This document shows, piece by piece, positions 38,620 to 47,135 of a DNA stretch of 64,000 nt. The notes under the pieces were generated by a model, which worked only from the letters and a program-made list of their open reading frames with translations, ran no database searches and had not been told where the DNA came from. This DNA comes from Aminobacter sp. AP02 (GTDB lineage: Bacteria > Pseudomonadota > Alphaproteobacteria > Rhizobiales > Rhizobiaceae), in assembly GCF_003148805.1 (NCBI RefSeq), contig NZ_QGGX01000008.1:124001-188000 (forward strand), read 5' to 3'. The position numbers were made by a program, and so were the translations under genes. Position 1 is the first letter of the stretch; every line of letters starts with the position of its first letter.

Positions 38620-39219
38620 TCAAATCAGCGTTTCGGTCCATTTGACGATGTCGGAAGCAGCCTGGCCAAAGGCCCGGTCGAGGGCTGCCACGTAGGCGTC
38701 GTTGCCAGCGCCGGAAACCGGCGTGCTGGCGGTGAAGACGCGCGAGGCACGCACTTGGCCGTTGCGGTCGTTCAGGAGCCTGACGAACAGTTCGACCTCG
38801 GCGCGTTCGCCGCCGTCGACCTTGATCTCGAAGTTGCGCAGCTCGACGACGACCTGGTAGTCGATCGCCAGCCCCTCGCCGGGCTTGCCTACGCCGACGA
38901 AGCGGCCGGCACGCTGGAACGTCTCGGCCAGTCGTGCCTGCACGATGCGCGGCAGCCGGTCCGACCACTGGGCCCCCTTCAGGAACTGGATGGAACCGGG
39001 CGACGGCTTGATGACGATGCTCTGGCCGTCCAGCGACTTGAGTGCCGAAGGTTCTGCAATGAGAATCTGGCGATGGCTCGAGCCGCCACGCCCACTCACC
39101 GCTGGCGCGGTGAGCTCGTAAGTATCAAGCGGCGGCGGCGTGGCAACGAACAAGGAGGCACAGCCAGACAGCGCAAGCGCGGCTGCGGTTAGCAGCAATG
39201 TTGATCTAGCAGCTTTCAC
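38620..39219 (-). CDS. ABC-type transport auxiliary lipoprotein (PqiC-like)
   Basis: 199 residues from a GTG at 39219, chosen because GGGGA lies 6 nt upstream and the signal peptide then starts correctly (VKAARSTLLLTAAALALSGC). The lipobox LALSGC predicts an outer-membrane or periplasm-facing lipoprotein. The mature part matches the DUF330/PqiC-like family: YELTAPA, ILIAEPSALKSLDG, PRIVQARLAETFQRAGRF and a late KWTETL. Last gene of the mlaE-mlaF-mlaD operon; it may couple the MCE protein to the outer membrane. Confidence 0.88.
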   Translation of the reverse strand: MKAARSTLLLTAAALALSGCASLFVATPPPLDTYELTAPAVSGRGGSSHRQILIAEPSALKSLDGQSIVIKPSPGSIQFLKGAQWSDRLPRIVQARLAETFQRAGRFVGVGKPGEGLAIDYQVVVELRNFEIKVDGGERAEVELFVRLLNDRNGQVRASRVFTASTPVSGAGNDAYVAALDRAFGQAASDIVKWTETLI

Positions 39220-39299
39220 GTGCTGTCCCCGAACAAGACTCAAGCCGCGTCGTGCGCGAACCACCCTCACCACGTTCATGGTGCGGCATGCCCGCGATG

Positions 39300-40673
39300 T
39301 CAACGACGCACCCGTCCGTCGAACTCGCGCACGCTGCCCTCCCCGCCAGTGATGATGCGTTGCGGATTGCGCTCCAGATCGGAGACGGCTTGCTCGATAC
39401 GGCTGATCGAACGGCGGCTGTCCTGCACCAGCGACTCGACATCGCGCAGTCCCTGGCCCGAGAAGCGCGAAAGCCCGTCCATGATGGTCGCGAGCCGTGA
39501 ATTCAGCGTGTCGGCAACCTGCTTGAACGATTTCAACGTGGCACTGGCATCCGACATCACACCTTCCGCCTCGCCCGATCCAAGCAATGTATCGACCTTC
39601 GCGAGCACGCCGTCGACACGTACCGACGCCTGATTCAGGCGCGAAGTCAGTTGCTTGGCGTCCGAGATCATCTGGTCGATGTCGTCGGCACGGCCGCCGA
39701 ACTTGTCGGTGACCTTGGCGACGTCGGCGGCGACCCTCTTGGCGTTTTCACTGGCCTGCTGGATGTTGTCGAGCGATGCGCGCACGCTCGCTGCGTCAAC
39801 GCCTTCGAGCACACCGTCGACCTTGGCCAGCGTCAGCTGCGTCTTCTGGGCGAACTCATTGATGGACGTTACGGCGGTGTTCACGCCCTTGACGATACCG
39901 TCGAGCTGGTCGCTCTGCGCGCTGAGGTTCTTGGTGAAGGTGTCGACGCTGGCAACGATGTTCTTCACCTTGGCGGGATCGACCGACTTGAGCAGTGCCT
40001 CGGCCGCATTGATCGTACCGTCCAGCTTGCCAGAAACACCCGACAGTTCTTCCGATAGCGCGCTGACGCTCGCCAGGAACTTGTCGACGCCGTCGGCATT
40101 GCGCGCCAGGGACTCGGAGAATTTCTGGGCATTGGTAACGGTTTCGGTCAACGGACCACGGACATCGTTGGTAAAGCCTTCGAGATTGGTCAGGACGGTA
40201 TCGGCGCGCTTGAAGATGTCTTGCGCGGTCTGCAGCAAGTTGGTGACGGCGGACGGATTTGCGACGATCTCGGCGATCTTGCCTTCCGCCTCAGCCTGGT
40301 CGAGCAGGTTCGGCTCTGCGACATTTGCGCCCTTGAGCTCGATGTTGGCCTGGCCCGTCAAGCCGGCAAGGCCGATATCTGCCTGTGTCGAGCGGGTAAT
40401 CGGGGTCAGCTTGTCGATCTCAGTGTCGGCGATGGCTACCTGAGGATTGGTGAGGTCGAGATAGACGCGGCGGACATCGCCAACCTTGACGCCGTTGAAG
40501 AGCACAAAGCTGCCTCTCGCCAGTCCTGACGCGGAACCAGGAATGCGCACGCGCAGCGTCACCGTTTCGCCCCGCTCGCCGATTGCTGCCGTCCAGTAGA
40601 CGAAAGCAAAGGCGGCCAGGATCGATACCAGCGTGAAGATACCGACGATGACATAGTTGGCCCTGGTCTCCAT
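39300..40673 (-). CDS. mlaD: MCE-family protein of the Mla-type lipid transporter
   Basis: 457 residues. One N-terminal membrane helix (METRANYVIVGIFTLVSILA), then a single MCE domain (about 38-120: VRIPGSASGLARGSFVLFNG, VGLAGLTGQANIELKG style strands), then some 300 residues of helical coiled coil with periodic SL.../VD.. repeats, longer than E. coli MlaD (183) and nearer the PqiB/YebT style or mycobacterial Mce length. It binds lipids in the periplasm. Situated between mlaF and the lipoprotein gene; spacing is 14 and 80 bp, consistent with one operon. ATG 40673 is preferred over the GTG directly before it. Confidence 0.9.
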   Translation of the reverse strand: METRANYVIVGIFTLVSILAAFAFVYWTAAIGERGETVTLRVRIPGSASGLARGSFVLFNGVKVGDVRRVYLDLTNPQVAIADTEIDKLTPITRSTQADIGLAGLTGQANIELKGANVAEPNLLDQAEAEGKIAEIVANPSAVTNLLQTAQDIFKRADTVLTNLEGFTNDVRGPLTETVTNAQKFSESLARNADGVDKFLASVSALSEELSGVSGKLDGTINAAEALLKSVDPAKVKNIVASVDTFTKNLSAQSDQLDGIVKGVNTAVTSINEFAQKTQLTLAKVDGVLEGVDAASVRASLDNIQQASENAKRVAADVAKVTDKFGGRADDIDQMISDAKQLTSRLNQASVRVDGVLAKVDTLLGSGEAEGVMSDASATLKSFKQVADTLNSRLATIMDGLSRFSGQGLRDVESLVQDSRRSISRIEQAVSDLERNPQRIITGGEGSVREFDGRVRR

Positions 40674-40687
40674 CACATCATTCCATT

Positions 40688-41509
40688 CTATGCTCTTGCC
40701 GCAAGATCAAGCTGCCGAGCCCGTTTTCCGCGGAAATAGGATCGTACCCACGGTTCTTCGCTCTTAAGCATGTCGTCGATCGTGCCTTCGACCAGCACCT
40801 TCTTGTCGCCCAGCACCGCCACCCGGTCGCACACCGAAAACAGGCTGTCGAGATCATGCGTGACCATGTAGACGGTCAGCCCCATCGTATCGCGCATCTT
40901 GCCGACCAACTCGTCGAACTCGGCAGCACCGATCGGGTCGAGGCCCGAGGTCGGCTCATCGAGAAAGACGATGTCGGGATCCAGCGCCAGCGCACGCGCG
41001 AGCGCTGCGCGCTTGATCATGCCGCCGGAAAGTTCGGAGGGAAACTTGCCTGCCGCATCCGGCGGCAAGCCCACCAACTCGATCTTGAGCATGGCAAGCT
41101 CGTCCATGAGTTTCCTGGGCAAATCGAGATATTCGCGCATCGGCACCTGGACGTTCTCCAGCACCGTCAGGGCCGAAAACAGCGCCCCGTGCTGGAACAG
41201 CATGCCTAGGCGCATGTCGATCTTGAGCCGCTCTTCTTCGCTTGCGCGCTCAAGATCGAATCCGAACAGCTTAATCGTGCCGGAGCGCTTGCGGATCAGG
41301 CCGAGGATCGTGCGCAGCAGTACCGATTTGCCCGAGCCTGACGCACCGACGAAACCGAGGATTTCGCCACGCCTGACATCGAGAGCGAGCTTGTCGAGGA
41401 TAACCTTGTCCTCGAAGGCGACAGTCAGGTCGCGCACCGACAGCACCACCTCGCCCATGGGGTCCTGTCTTTGGCTCTCCGCCTGAATCATCGTTGTGCT
41501 GTTTGCCAT
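40688..41509 (-). CDS. mlaF: Mla-type ABC transporter ATP-binding protein
   Basis: 273 residues. Walker A GASGSGKSVLLRT, signature LSGGMIKRAALARAL, Walker B DIVFLDEPTSGLDP and switch histidine in VTHDLDS. Q-loop is in GMLFQHGALF, the form typical for MlaF/Ttg2A rather than for drug exporters. The start at 41509 lies one base past the permease stop, so translation is coupled. It powers lipid movement through MlaE. Confidence 0.94.
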   Translation of the reverse strand: MANSTTMIQAESQRQDPMGEVVLSVRDLTVAFEDKVILDKLALDVRRGEILGFVGASGSGKSVLLRTILGLIRKRSGTIKLFGFDLERASEEERLKIDMRLGMLFQHGALFSALTVLENVQVPMREYLDLPRKLMDELAMLKIELVGLPPDAAGKFPSELSGGMIKRAALARALALDPDIVFLDEPTSGLDPIGAAEFDELVGKMRDTMGLTVYMVTHDLDSLFSVCDRVAVLGDKKVLVEGTIDDMLKSEEPWVRSYFRGKRARQLDLAARA

Positions 41510-41510
41510 G

Positions 41511-42698
41511 TCAGAAATTGATCGCTGCGTAGAACATGGCAAACAGGCCATCGAGGATGATGACGACGAAGATGGCCTTGACCACAGACGCGGTAACGTG
41601 GCGGCCAAGCGATTCAGCGCTGCCACCGACTTTCAGGCCTTCTACCGAGGCGATCGTACCGATGATCAGCGCCATGAACGGCGCCTTGATCAGACCAGCG
41701 GAGATCGTACTGAGGTCAATTGCCAAGCGCAGGCGGTCGATGAAGGCGGCCGGAGGAATGTCTGAATAGAGCCAGGCCGCCAGCATGCCGCCGCCGAGTG
41801 CCGCAAAATTTGCAATGATGGTGAGGCACGGCAATGCGATCACCAGGGCTACCAGTCGGGGAAAGACGAGCACGCCGATCGGGTTGAGGCCTATCACGGT
41901 AAGCGCGTCCACCTCTTCGCGCATCTTCATCGAACCGATCTCGGCGGTGATCGCGCTGCCCGAGCGGCCTGCGATCATGATCGCCGTCATCAGCACGCCA
42001 AGCTCGCGCAGGATCAGCACGCCGACGAGATCGACAACGAAGATGTCGGCACCAAAATAGCTGAGCTGATATGCGCCTTGCTGGGCAACGATCGCACCGA
42101 CGATCGCCGACATCAGTACCACCACCGGGATGGCGCCGACGCCCATGCGGTCCATCTGGTTGAAGATGGCGGCCGGGTTGACCGCATGGCCACGCCCCAG
42201 CTTCATCTGGGCGCCTCGGATTGTCGCGCCGAGGATGTTCATGGAAGCGAGAAAATCGTCGCGCATCTCATAAACACGGCGGCCCATGGCCTCGAGCAGC
42301 CGAAGGACAATATTGGGCGCGCCTGCCCCGGCCGAATCTCCTTCGCGTCGCACCGCATCGCCAACGGCACCGAGGAGGATCTTGGCCACTTCGCTGCGGC
42401 CCTCCATCCTGACTTCGACGCCCTTCTTCTCGTTGGCGCAGACGAGCCGGTCAATGACCCAGGCACCGGCGGTATCCATCTTCTCGATGTTGGAAAGGTC
42501 GAGCGCCAGAGTCGCATGACCCTTGCGCGCTTCGATCTTGCGCATTTCGGCATCGACTAAGGCAACAGTTCGGGTGGTCCAGATACCAGTGAAGACGCAA
42601 GCAAGCACACCTTCGCGCTCAGCCACCGCAATCTGCGGCTGATGATCTTGACCGTCGGCGGCCCCGCCGCTTGCTTCCCGTTTGCCGATGGTGAACAT
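41511..42698 (-). CDS. mlaE: Mla-type ABC permease with N-terminal STAS domain
   Basis: 395 residues from ATG 42698 (GGAAGG 4-6 nt upstream). The first 130 or so residues form a STAS domain (LALDLSNIEKMDTAGAWVID), like MlaB but fused; the rest is the MlaE permease with about five or six membrane helices, the EIGSMKMREEVDAL coupling motif and VFPRLVALVIA. The fusion explains the absence of a separate mlaB. No periplasmic MlaC is encoded here. First gene of the operon. Confidence 0.93.
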   Translation of the reverse strand: MFTIGKREASGGAADGQDHQPQIAVAEREGVLACVFTGIWTTRTVALVDAEMRKIEARKGHATLALDLSNIEKMDTAGAWVIDRLVCANEKKGVEVRMEGRSEVAKILLGAVGDAVRREGDSAGAGAPNIVLRLLEAMGRRVYEMRDDFLASMNILGATIRGAQMKLGRGHAVNPAAIFNQMDRMGVGAIPVVVLMSAIVGAIVAQQGAYQLSYFGADIFVVDLVGVLILRELGVLMTAIMIAGRSGSAITAEIGSMKMREEVDALTVIGLNPIGVLVFPRLVALVIALPCLTIIANFAALGGGMLAAWLYSDIPPAAFIDRLRLAIDLSTISAGLIKAPFMALIIGTIASVEGLKVGGSAESLGRHVTASVVKAIFVVIILDGLFAMFYAAINF

Positions 42699-42775
42699 GG
42701 CACCTTCCCTAACGCGTCGGCTGCGCCATGTCGATTTTCGCAACCACGCCAAGCAGTTGAACGGAGCAGATTTTC

Positions 42776-43759
42776 ATGTCGCGTGTCCTTTCGGTCGAAG
42801 ACGAGCGCTTTCCCATCGCCGGAACGTTCACGATCTCGCGTGGTTCCAAGACTGAAGCCGAAGTCATCACCTGCACGATTGCCGAATCAGGCTTTGTCGG
42901 ACGTGGCGAATGTGTACCCTACAAGCGTTATGGCGAGACCCTGGCGAGCGTGCGCGAGCAGATAGAAGCCGCGCGCCGCGCTGTAGAAGACGGCGCTTCC
43001 CGCACCGACCTGCTCAACCTGATGACGCCGGGCGCGGCCCGCAACGCCGTCGATTGCGCCTTGTGGGACCTGGAGGCCAGAACGAGCGGCATACATGTCA
43101 CCTCTAGGCTCGGCCTAACGGCACCGCGCCCGCTTGAGACCGCCTATACGCTTTCGCTCGGCGAACCGGAGGCGATGGCAGCGCAAGCACGCGCCAATGC
43201 CGCGCGGCCGCTGCTCAAAGTCAAGATTGGTGGCGACAACGACATCGCCCGCATTCGCGCGGTCACCGTATCGGCGCCCAACAGCCGCATCATCCTTGAC
43301 GCCAATGAAGGCTGGACCGAGGACAATATCGCCGAAAATCTGACCGCAGCCGCCGAACTCGGCATCGCACTGATCGAGCAGCCACTGCCGGCCGGCGCCG
43401 ATCAGATCCTCGGCCGCATTGCGCACCCTGTGCCGATCTGCGCCGACGAAAGCGTCCACATCGCCGCCGATCTCGGCAAGCTCAAAGGTGTCTACGACGC
43501 GGTCAACATCAAGCTCGACAAGTCAGGCGGGCTGACGGCCGCGCTCGAACTGCGCGACCAGGCCCGCGCCCTTGGCTTCCAGGTGATGGTCGGCTGCATG
43601 GTCGGCACGTCGCTCGCCATGGCGCCGGCGGTGCTGCTTGCCCAGGATGCCGACTTCGTCGACCTCGACGGCCCACTGCTTCTGGCACGCGACCGTGCGC
43701 CCGGGCTTATCTACGAGGGTTCAATGGTGTCGCCGCCCCTGCCCGAACTTTGGGGCTGA
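42776..43759 (+). CDS. dgcA: Enolase-superfamily dipeptide epimerase / N-acylamino acid racemase-like
   Basis: 327 residues of the muconate-lactonising subgroup. Catalytic lysines in LLKVKIG and NIKLDKSGG; metal ligands in ILDANEGW (Asp), IEQPLP (Glu) and CADES (Asp). The DKSGG pattern marks L-Ala-D/L-Glu epimerases (YcjG/YkfB) and the rhizobial N-acetyl-D-Glu racemase DgcA. The likely role is recycling of murein peptides or D-amino acid use. Diverges from the mla operon by 77 bp; its 3' end overlaps the MFS gene by 39 bp. The symbol is tentative. Confidence 0.8.
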   Translation: MSRVLSVEDERFPIAGTFTISRGSKTEAEVITCTIAESGFVGRGECVPYKRYGETLASVREQIEAARRAVEDGASRTDLLNLMTPGAARNAVDCALWDLEARTSGIHVTSRLGLTAPRPLETAYTLSLGEPEAMAAQARANAARPLLKVKIGGDNDIARIRAVTVSAPNSRIILDANEGWTEDNIAENLTAAAELGIALIEQPLPAGADQILGRIAHPVPICADESVHIAADLGKLKGVYDAVNIKLDKSGGLTAALELRDQARALGFQVMVGCMVGTSLAMAPAVLLAQDADFVDLDGPLLLARDRAPGLIYEGSMVSPPLPELWG

Positions 43760-44944
43760 GCGCGAAGCCAGCACCACAAGCACGATGGCGCCAGCAGCGA
43801 CCACAGCCATGAAGTAGAAGCCGTTCACGCCAAAGCCCTGATATAGCGGCCCCGAGAGCAGCGTCACGATCGCCATCGACATGCCATTGGCGAAATAGGC
43901 GATGCCTTGTGCCGCGCCGGTGCGCTCTTCTGGCACCGACTCGGCAATCAGCTTCTGGACGCCGATCAGCACCAGTGCCGTCGACACAGCATGAAGGCTC
44001 TGCACGGCAAAAAAGCCTGCGACGCCGAGCCCCAGCGGCCAGATCAAAGGATAGGCGACCCAGCGCACAATCGCACCTACGCCGGCCAGAACGAGCACCG
44101 ACTCCGTGGATTTGGAGCCGAACAGGCGCGTGAAGAACATGAACATGACGATCTCGGTCACCACGCCCCAGCTCCACAAAAGACCAACGACCGTTTCGTT
44201 GATGCCGAGCGATTTCCAGTAGATCGACACGAAACCGTAGAGAAAGCCGTGGCTGCCGATGATGACGCCGGTGCCGCCGGCCATCAGCAGGAAATAGCGG
44301 TTGAACAGCTTGGGTGCGGCCTGCTGCATGTCGGTAGCGGACAGCGGCGAGGCAAGCCGGGGCCGGCCAAGACGAGGCGCGATGAACGACACCAGGAAAC
44401 AGCCGAGCAGCCCGACCGAAATGATTGCCGGTACCGCATCGGCCCCCGTCAGCGAAAGGATGAACCCTGCCCCCAGGCTGCCAGCCAGAAAGGCGATCGA
44501 GCCCCAGATGCGCATCGCGGCATAGTCCGAGCCAAAGCGGCGGACGCCCGAGAGCGCCAGCGAATCGGCGATCGGTGAATGCGGTGTCCACACCACGGCA
44601 AGCGTAAGCGAAACGGCAAGCACGACGAGATAGGTCGGCTCCAGGAAATAGCCGAGCGACAGCAGCAAAGCCGACGCTGCAAGGAAGATGAAGACGTTGG
44701 CACGGTCCTTGGCACGGTCGGCCATGGCGGTGATCAGCGGCGTGGTGATGACCCGCAGAAACATCGGCGCCGACAAAACGATGGCGATCTGCTCAGGGTC
44801 GAACCCCTTGGCCTCGAGCCAGAGCGGGAAGTACGGCAGATGCACGCCCATCGGCACGAAAAGTGCCGCGAACAGCAAAGAGATGCGCAGTTCGAAGCGC
44901 TGCGGCTTGATCTGCTGTTGTGGCGTGAGTGGCGGAAGCTTCAT
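43721..44944 (-). CDS. MFS transporter, MFS_1-like (nucleoside/phenylpropionate type)
   Basis: 407 residues from ATG 44944, twelve hydrophobic segments. LPYFPLWLEAKGFDPEQIAIVL near the first helix, AMADRAKDRANVF in the 2-3 loop, the DYAAMRIWGSIAFL segment and HAVSTALVLIGVQKLI place it with HcaT/LacY-like 3-phenylpropionate carriers (MFS_1_like). Substrate unknown. The convergent dgcA overlap leaves both reading frames intact. A peptide or D-amino-acid link to dgcA is possible but not shown. Confidence 0.85.
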   Translation of the reverse strand: MKLPPLTPQQQIKPQRFELRISLLFAALFVPMGVHLPYFPLWLEAKGFDPEQIAIVLSAPMFLRVITTPLITAMADRAKDRANVFIFLAASALLLSLGYFLEPTYLVVLAVSLTLAVVWTPHSPIADSLALSGVRRFGSDYAAMRIWGSIAFLAGSLGAGFILSLTGADAVPAIISVGLLGCFLVSFIAPRLGRPRLASPLSATDMQQAAPKLFNRYFLLMAGGTGVIIGSHGFLYGFVSIYWKSLGINETVVGLLWSWGVVTEIVMFMFFTRLFGSKSTESVLVLAGVGAIVRWVAYPLIWPLGLGVAGFFAVQSLHAVSTALVLIGVQKLIAESVPEERTGAAQGIAYFANGMSMAIVTLLSGPLYQGFGVNGFYFMAVVAAGAIVLVVLASRSAPKFGQGRRHH

Positions 44945-45248
44945 GGCAGATCTGCGGGTCCGGGCGCGACCCGAACCAAACAAGTCTCACCGATTTGTCT
45001 GACCCATTATCATGGGTGTTCACCACACGAAAGCCGCCGGGCCTCTCCAAGGGACCAAAGGTTGGACCACACGCCCGATACTTTGTCGGCCAAGTACCGT
45101 CACATGCGCGGGGCGTTCCTGCGCGCCTAGACGTTGCGCCCGCTTCTGCACTGCCTGGGCTGCGCTCTGAAGACCGGTTTCGGCATGGCCTGGACGATCC
45201 CGCCGCCGGCCGGAGAAACAAGTCGAATCGCACATGACTGCTGTCCGC
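44945..45248. other. Intergenic region upstream of the MFS gene
   Basis: 304 bp between the MFS start and the phosphoesterase stop (both minus strand). I see no convincing gene. It holds a short inverted repeat, ACCCAT (45002-45007) and ATGGGT (45012-45017), about 60 bp upstream of the MFS start, possibly an operator. No T-tailed hairpin follows the phosphoesterase. Confidence 0.5.
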
Positions 45249-46067
45249 TCAGGCGGCCTTGTCGACACGTTGGTCAACGACCATGGGAACGAAGGATTCG
45301 TTGACGAGCTTTCCGGCCAGCACGTGGGGCCAGCGCAGGATGACCAAGGTACCATCGAAATTTTCGGCCACCGCTGTGCAGTTTTCGACCCAATCGCCGG
45401 TGTTGATGTAGTCGATGCCGCCGAAGTTTTCGATCGCAGGGTGGTGGATATGGCCGCAAATGACACCGTCGACCTCCGAGCGCCGGGCCTCGTCGGTCAG
45501 CACGTCCTGGAATGCGCCGATGAAGTTGACCGCCTTCTTGACCTTGACCTTTGCCCAGGACGAGAACGACCAGTAGGGCATGCCAAAGGTGCGGCGGAAG
45601 CGCGCCACCAGGCGGTTGAGGGCCATGGCCGCGTCGTAGGCAAAATCGCCGAGATAGGCGAGCCAGCGCGCGTTCTGCACCACAGCGTCGAACTGATCGC
45701 CATGAATTACCAGGAAGCGCTTGCCATCGGCGGCCTCGTGGATGGCGCGGTCGGCAACGACGATGCCACCGAAATGCACCCCCTGGAACATGCGGGCAAA
45801 CTCGTCGTGATTGCCGGCGATGTAGGTGATAGTGGTGCCCTTGCGGGCCTGGCGCAGCAGCTTCTGCACGACGTCATTGTGCGTCTGCGGCCAGTGCCAT
45901 GCGCGGCGCAGACGCCAGCCATCGACGATGTCGCCGACCAGATAGATGCTTTCAGCCTCGTGATGACGCAGAAAGTCGATCAGATACTCGGCCTTGGCCG
46001 CCTTCGAGCCGAGATGGACATCGGAGATGAAAAGCGTTCGGAATGTGCGTGTGCTGGTGCCGGACAT
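45249..46067 (-). CDS. LpxH-like metallophosphoesterase
   Basis: 272 residues with all calcineurin-like motifs: FISDVHLGSKAAK, YLVGDIVDGWRLRR, YIAGNHDEF, LVIHGDQFD and VICGHIHHPAI. This resembles the LpxH (UDP-2,3-diacylglucosamine hydrolase) group, but alphaproteobacteria usually rely on LpxI for that step, so the substrate may differ. No membrane segment is predicted. The gene diverges from the SDR gene by 119 bp. The family is certain; the LpxH role is open. Confidence 0.85.
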   Translation of the reverse strand: MSGTSTRTFRTLFISDVHLGSKAAKAEYLIDFLRHHEAESIYLVGDIVDGWRLRRAWHWPQTHNDVVQKLLRQARKGTTITYIAGNHDEFARMFQGVHFGGIVVADRAIHEAADGKRFLVIHGDQFDAVVQNARWLAYLGDFAYDAAMALNRLVARFRRTFGMPYWSFSSWAKVKVKKAVNFIGAFQDVLTDEARRSEVDGVICGHIHHPAIENFGGIDYINTGDWVENCTAVAENFDGTLVILRWPHVLAGKLVNESFVPMVVDQRVDKAA

Positions 46068-46186
46068 GGCATTTCACCCGTTGCTGTCGCCGTGGCTATG
46101 CCCAGATTCATGCAACAGGCGTATGACGGTTGCGACTGGCGCACCTTGGACATAGGGTGGGCCATCACCGACAGGAGACGGACATC

Positions 46187-46966
46187 ATGGATCTCGGCAT
46201 CCGGGGCAAGAAGGCAATCGTGTGCGCGTCGAGCCGTGGCCTTGGCAAGGGCTGTGCTGTCGCACTCGCCGAAGCGGGCTGCGAGCTTTTCCTCAATGGC
46301 CGCGACGTCGGCGCGCTCAGTCGCACGGCAACCGAAATCCGCCAGCGATTCGGCGTACAGGTGACGGAAATCGCGGGCGACGTGTCCGATCCCAAGGTGC
46401 AAAAGGCGCTGCTTGCCGCCTGCCCGTCTCCCGATATCCTGGTCAACAACAATGGCGGTCCGCCCTACCGCGATTTCCGCGAACTCGATCGCGCCAAAAT
46501 CCTTGAAGGCGTAACCAACAACATGGTCACGCCGATCGAGCTGATCAAAGCGGTGATTGACGGCATGGCCGAGCGCGGTTTCGGGCGCATCGTCAATATC
46601 ACCTCGCTGTCGGTCTACACACCGATCCCCGGCCTCGACCTGTCGTCGGGCGCGCGCGCTGGCCTCACCGCCTTCCTGGCGGGTGTGGCGCGAACGGTCG
46701 CGGACCGTAACGTGACCATCAACAACATGTTGCCGGGCAAGCTCGACACCGATCGCCTGCGCGGGCCGCATGAACCAGGCAGCATCGAGGATCCTGCCCA
46801 AGGAGCAGCAAGACGCGCCAGGCTGAGTGCTGAGATTCCCGCTGGCCGACTCGGCACCCCGGAGGAGTTCGGCCAGATCTGCGCCTTCTTGTGCTCGGTC
46901 CATGCCGGGTACATGACCGGCCAGAACATCCCGGTCGACGGCGGACTGTATGTCAGCTCGTTCTGA
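46187..46966 (+). CDS. Atypical short-chain dehydrogenase/reductase lacking YxxxK
   Basis: 259 residues, Rossmann fold with a modified cofactor motif (IVCASSRGLGKGCAVALAEAG) and VNNNGGPPY. The catalytic serine is in NITSLSV, but the Tyr-x3-Lys pair is replaced: the segment reads IPGLDLSSGARAGLTAF. This fits the BKR-like SDR group known to lack a perfect tetrad. C-terminal IPVDGGLYVS is normal. AGGAG lies 10 nt before the ATG. Function unknown; a non-canonical or lost reductase activity is likely. Confidence 0.85.
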   Translation: MDLGIRGKKAIVCASSRGLGKGCAVALAEAGCELFLNGRDVGALSRTATEIRQRFGVQVTEIAGDVSDPKVQKALLAACPSPDILVNNNGGPPYRDFRELDRAKILEGVTNNMVTPIELIKAVIDGMAERGFGRIVNITSLSVYTPIPGLDLSSGARAGLTAFLAGVARTVADRNVTINNMLPGKLDTDRLRGPHEPGSIEDPAQGAARRARLSAEIPAGRLGTPEEFGQICAFLCSVHAGYMTGQNIPVDGGLYVSSF

Positions 46967-47005
46967 GCACCTCAAAAGCTGAATCGACATCTCAGTAAAT
47001 TACGA

Positions 47006-47069
47006 CAAGCGGCTGGAATGATTGTCATTCCGTCGCTTGAAAGTGATTCAACGGCCATCTGGCCGTTGA
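47006..47069. promoter_or_regulatory. Two successive hairpins/palindromes upstream of maeB
   Basis: First: CAAGCG (47006-47011) and CGCTTG (47034-47039) enclose GGAATGA (47015-47021) and TCATTCC (47025-47031). Second: TCAACGGCCA (47048-47057) and TGGCCGTTGA (47060-47069), 10 bp perfect with a 2-nt gap. TTGACA at 47066-47071 overlaps the right arm, so it may be an operator over a -35 element. No T-run follows either, so they do not look like terminators. About 65 bp before maeB. Confidence 0.45.
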
Positions 47070-47135
47070 CACCTCGAAAATTGCCATGGTCGTGCTAATA
47101 ACGGCCTTTGAAGCGGAATCTGTAAGGAGCGAAAA

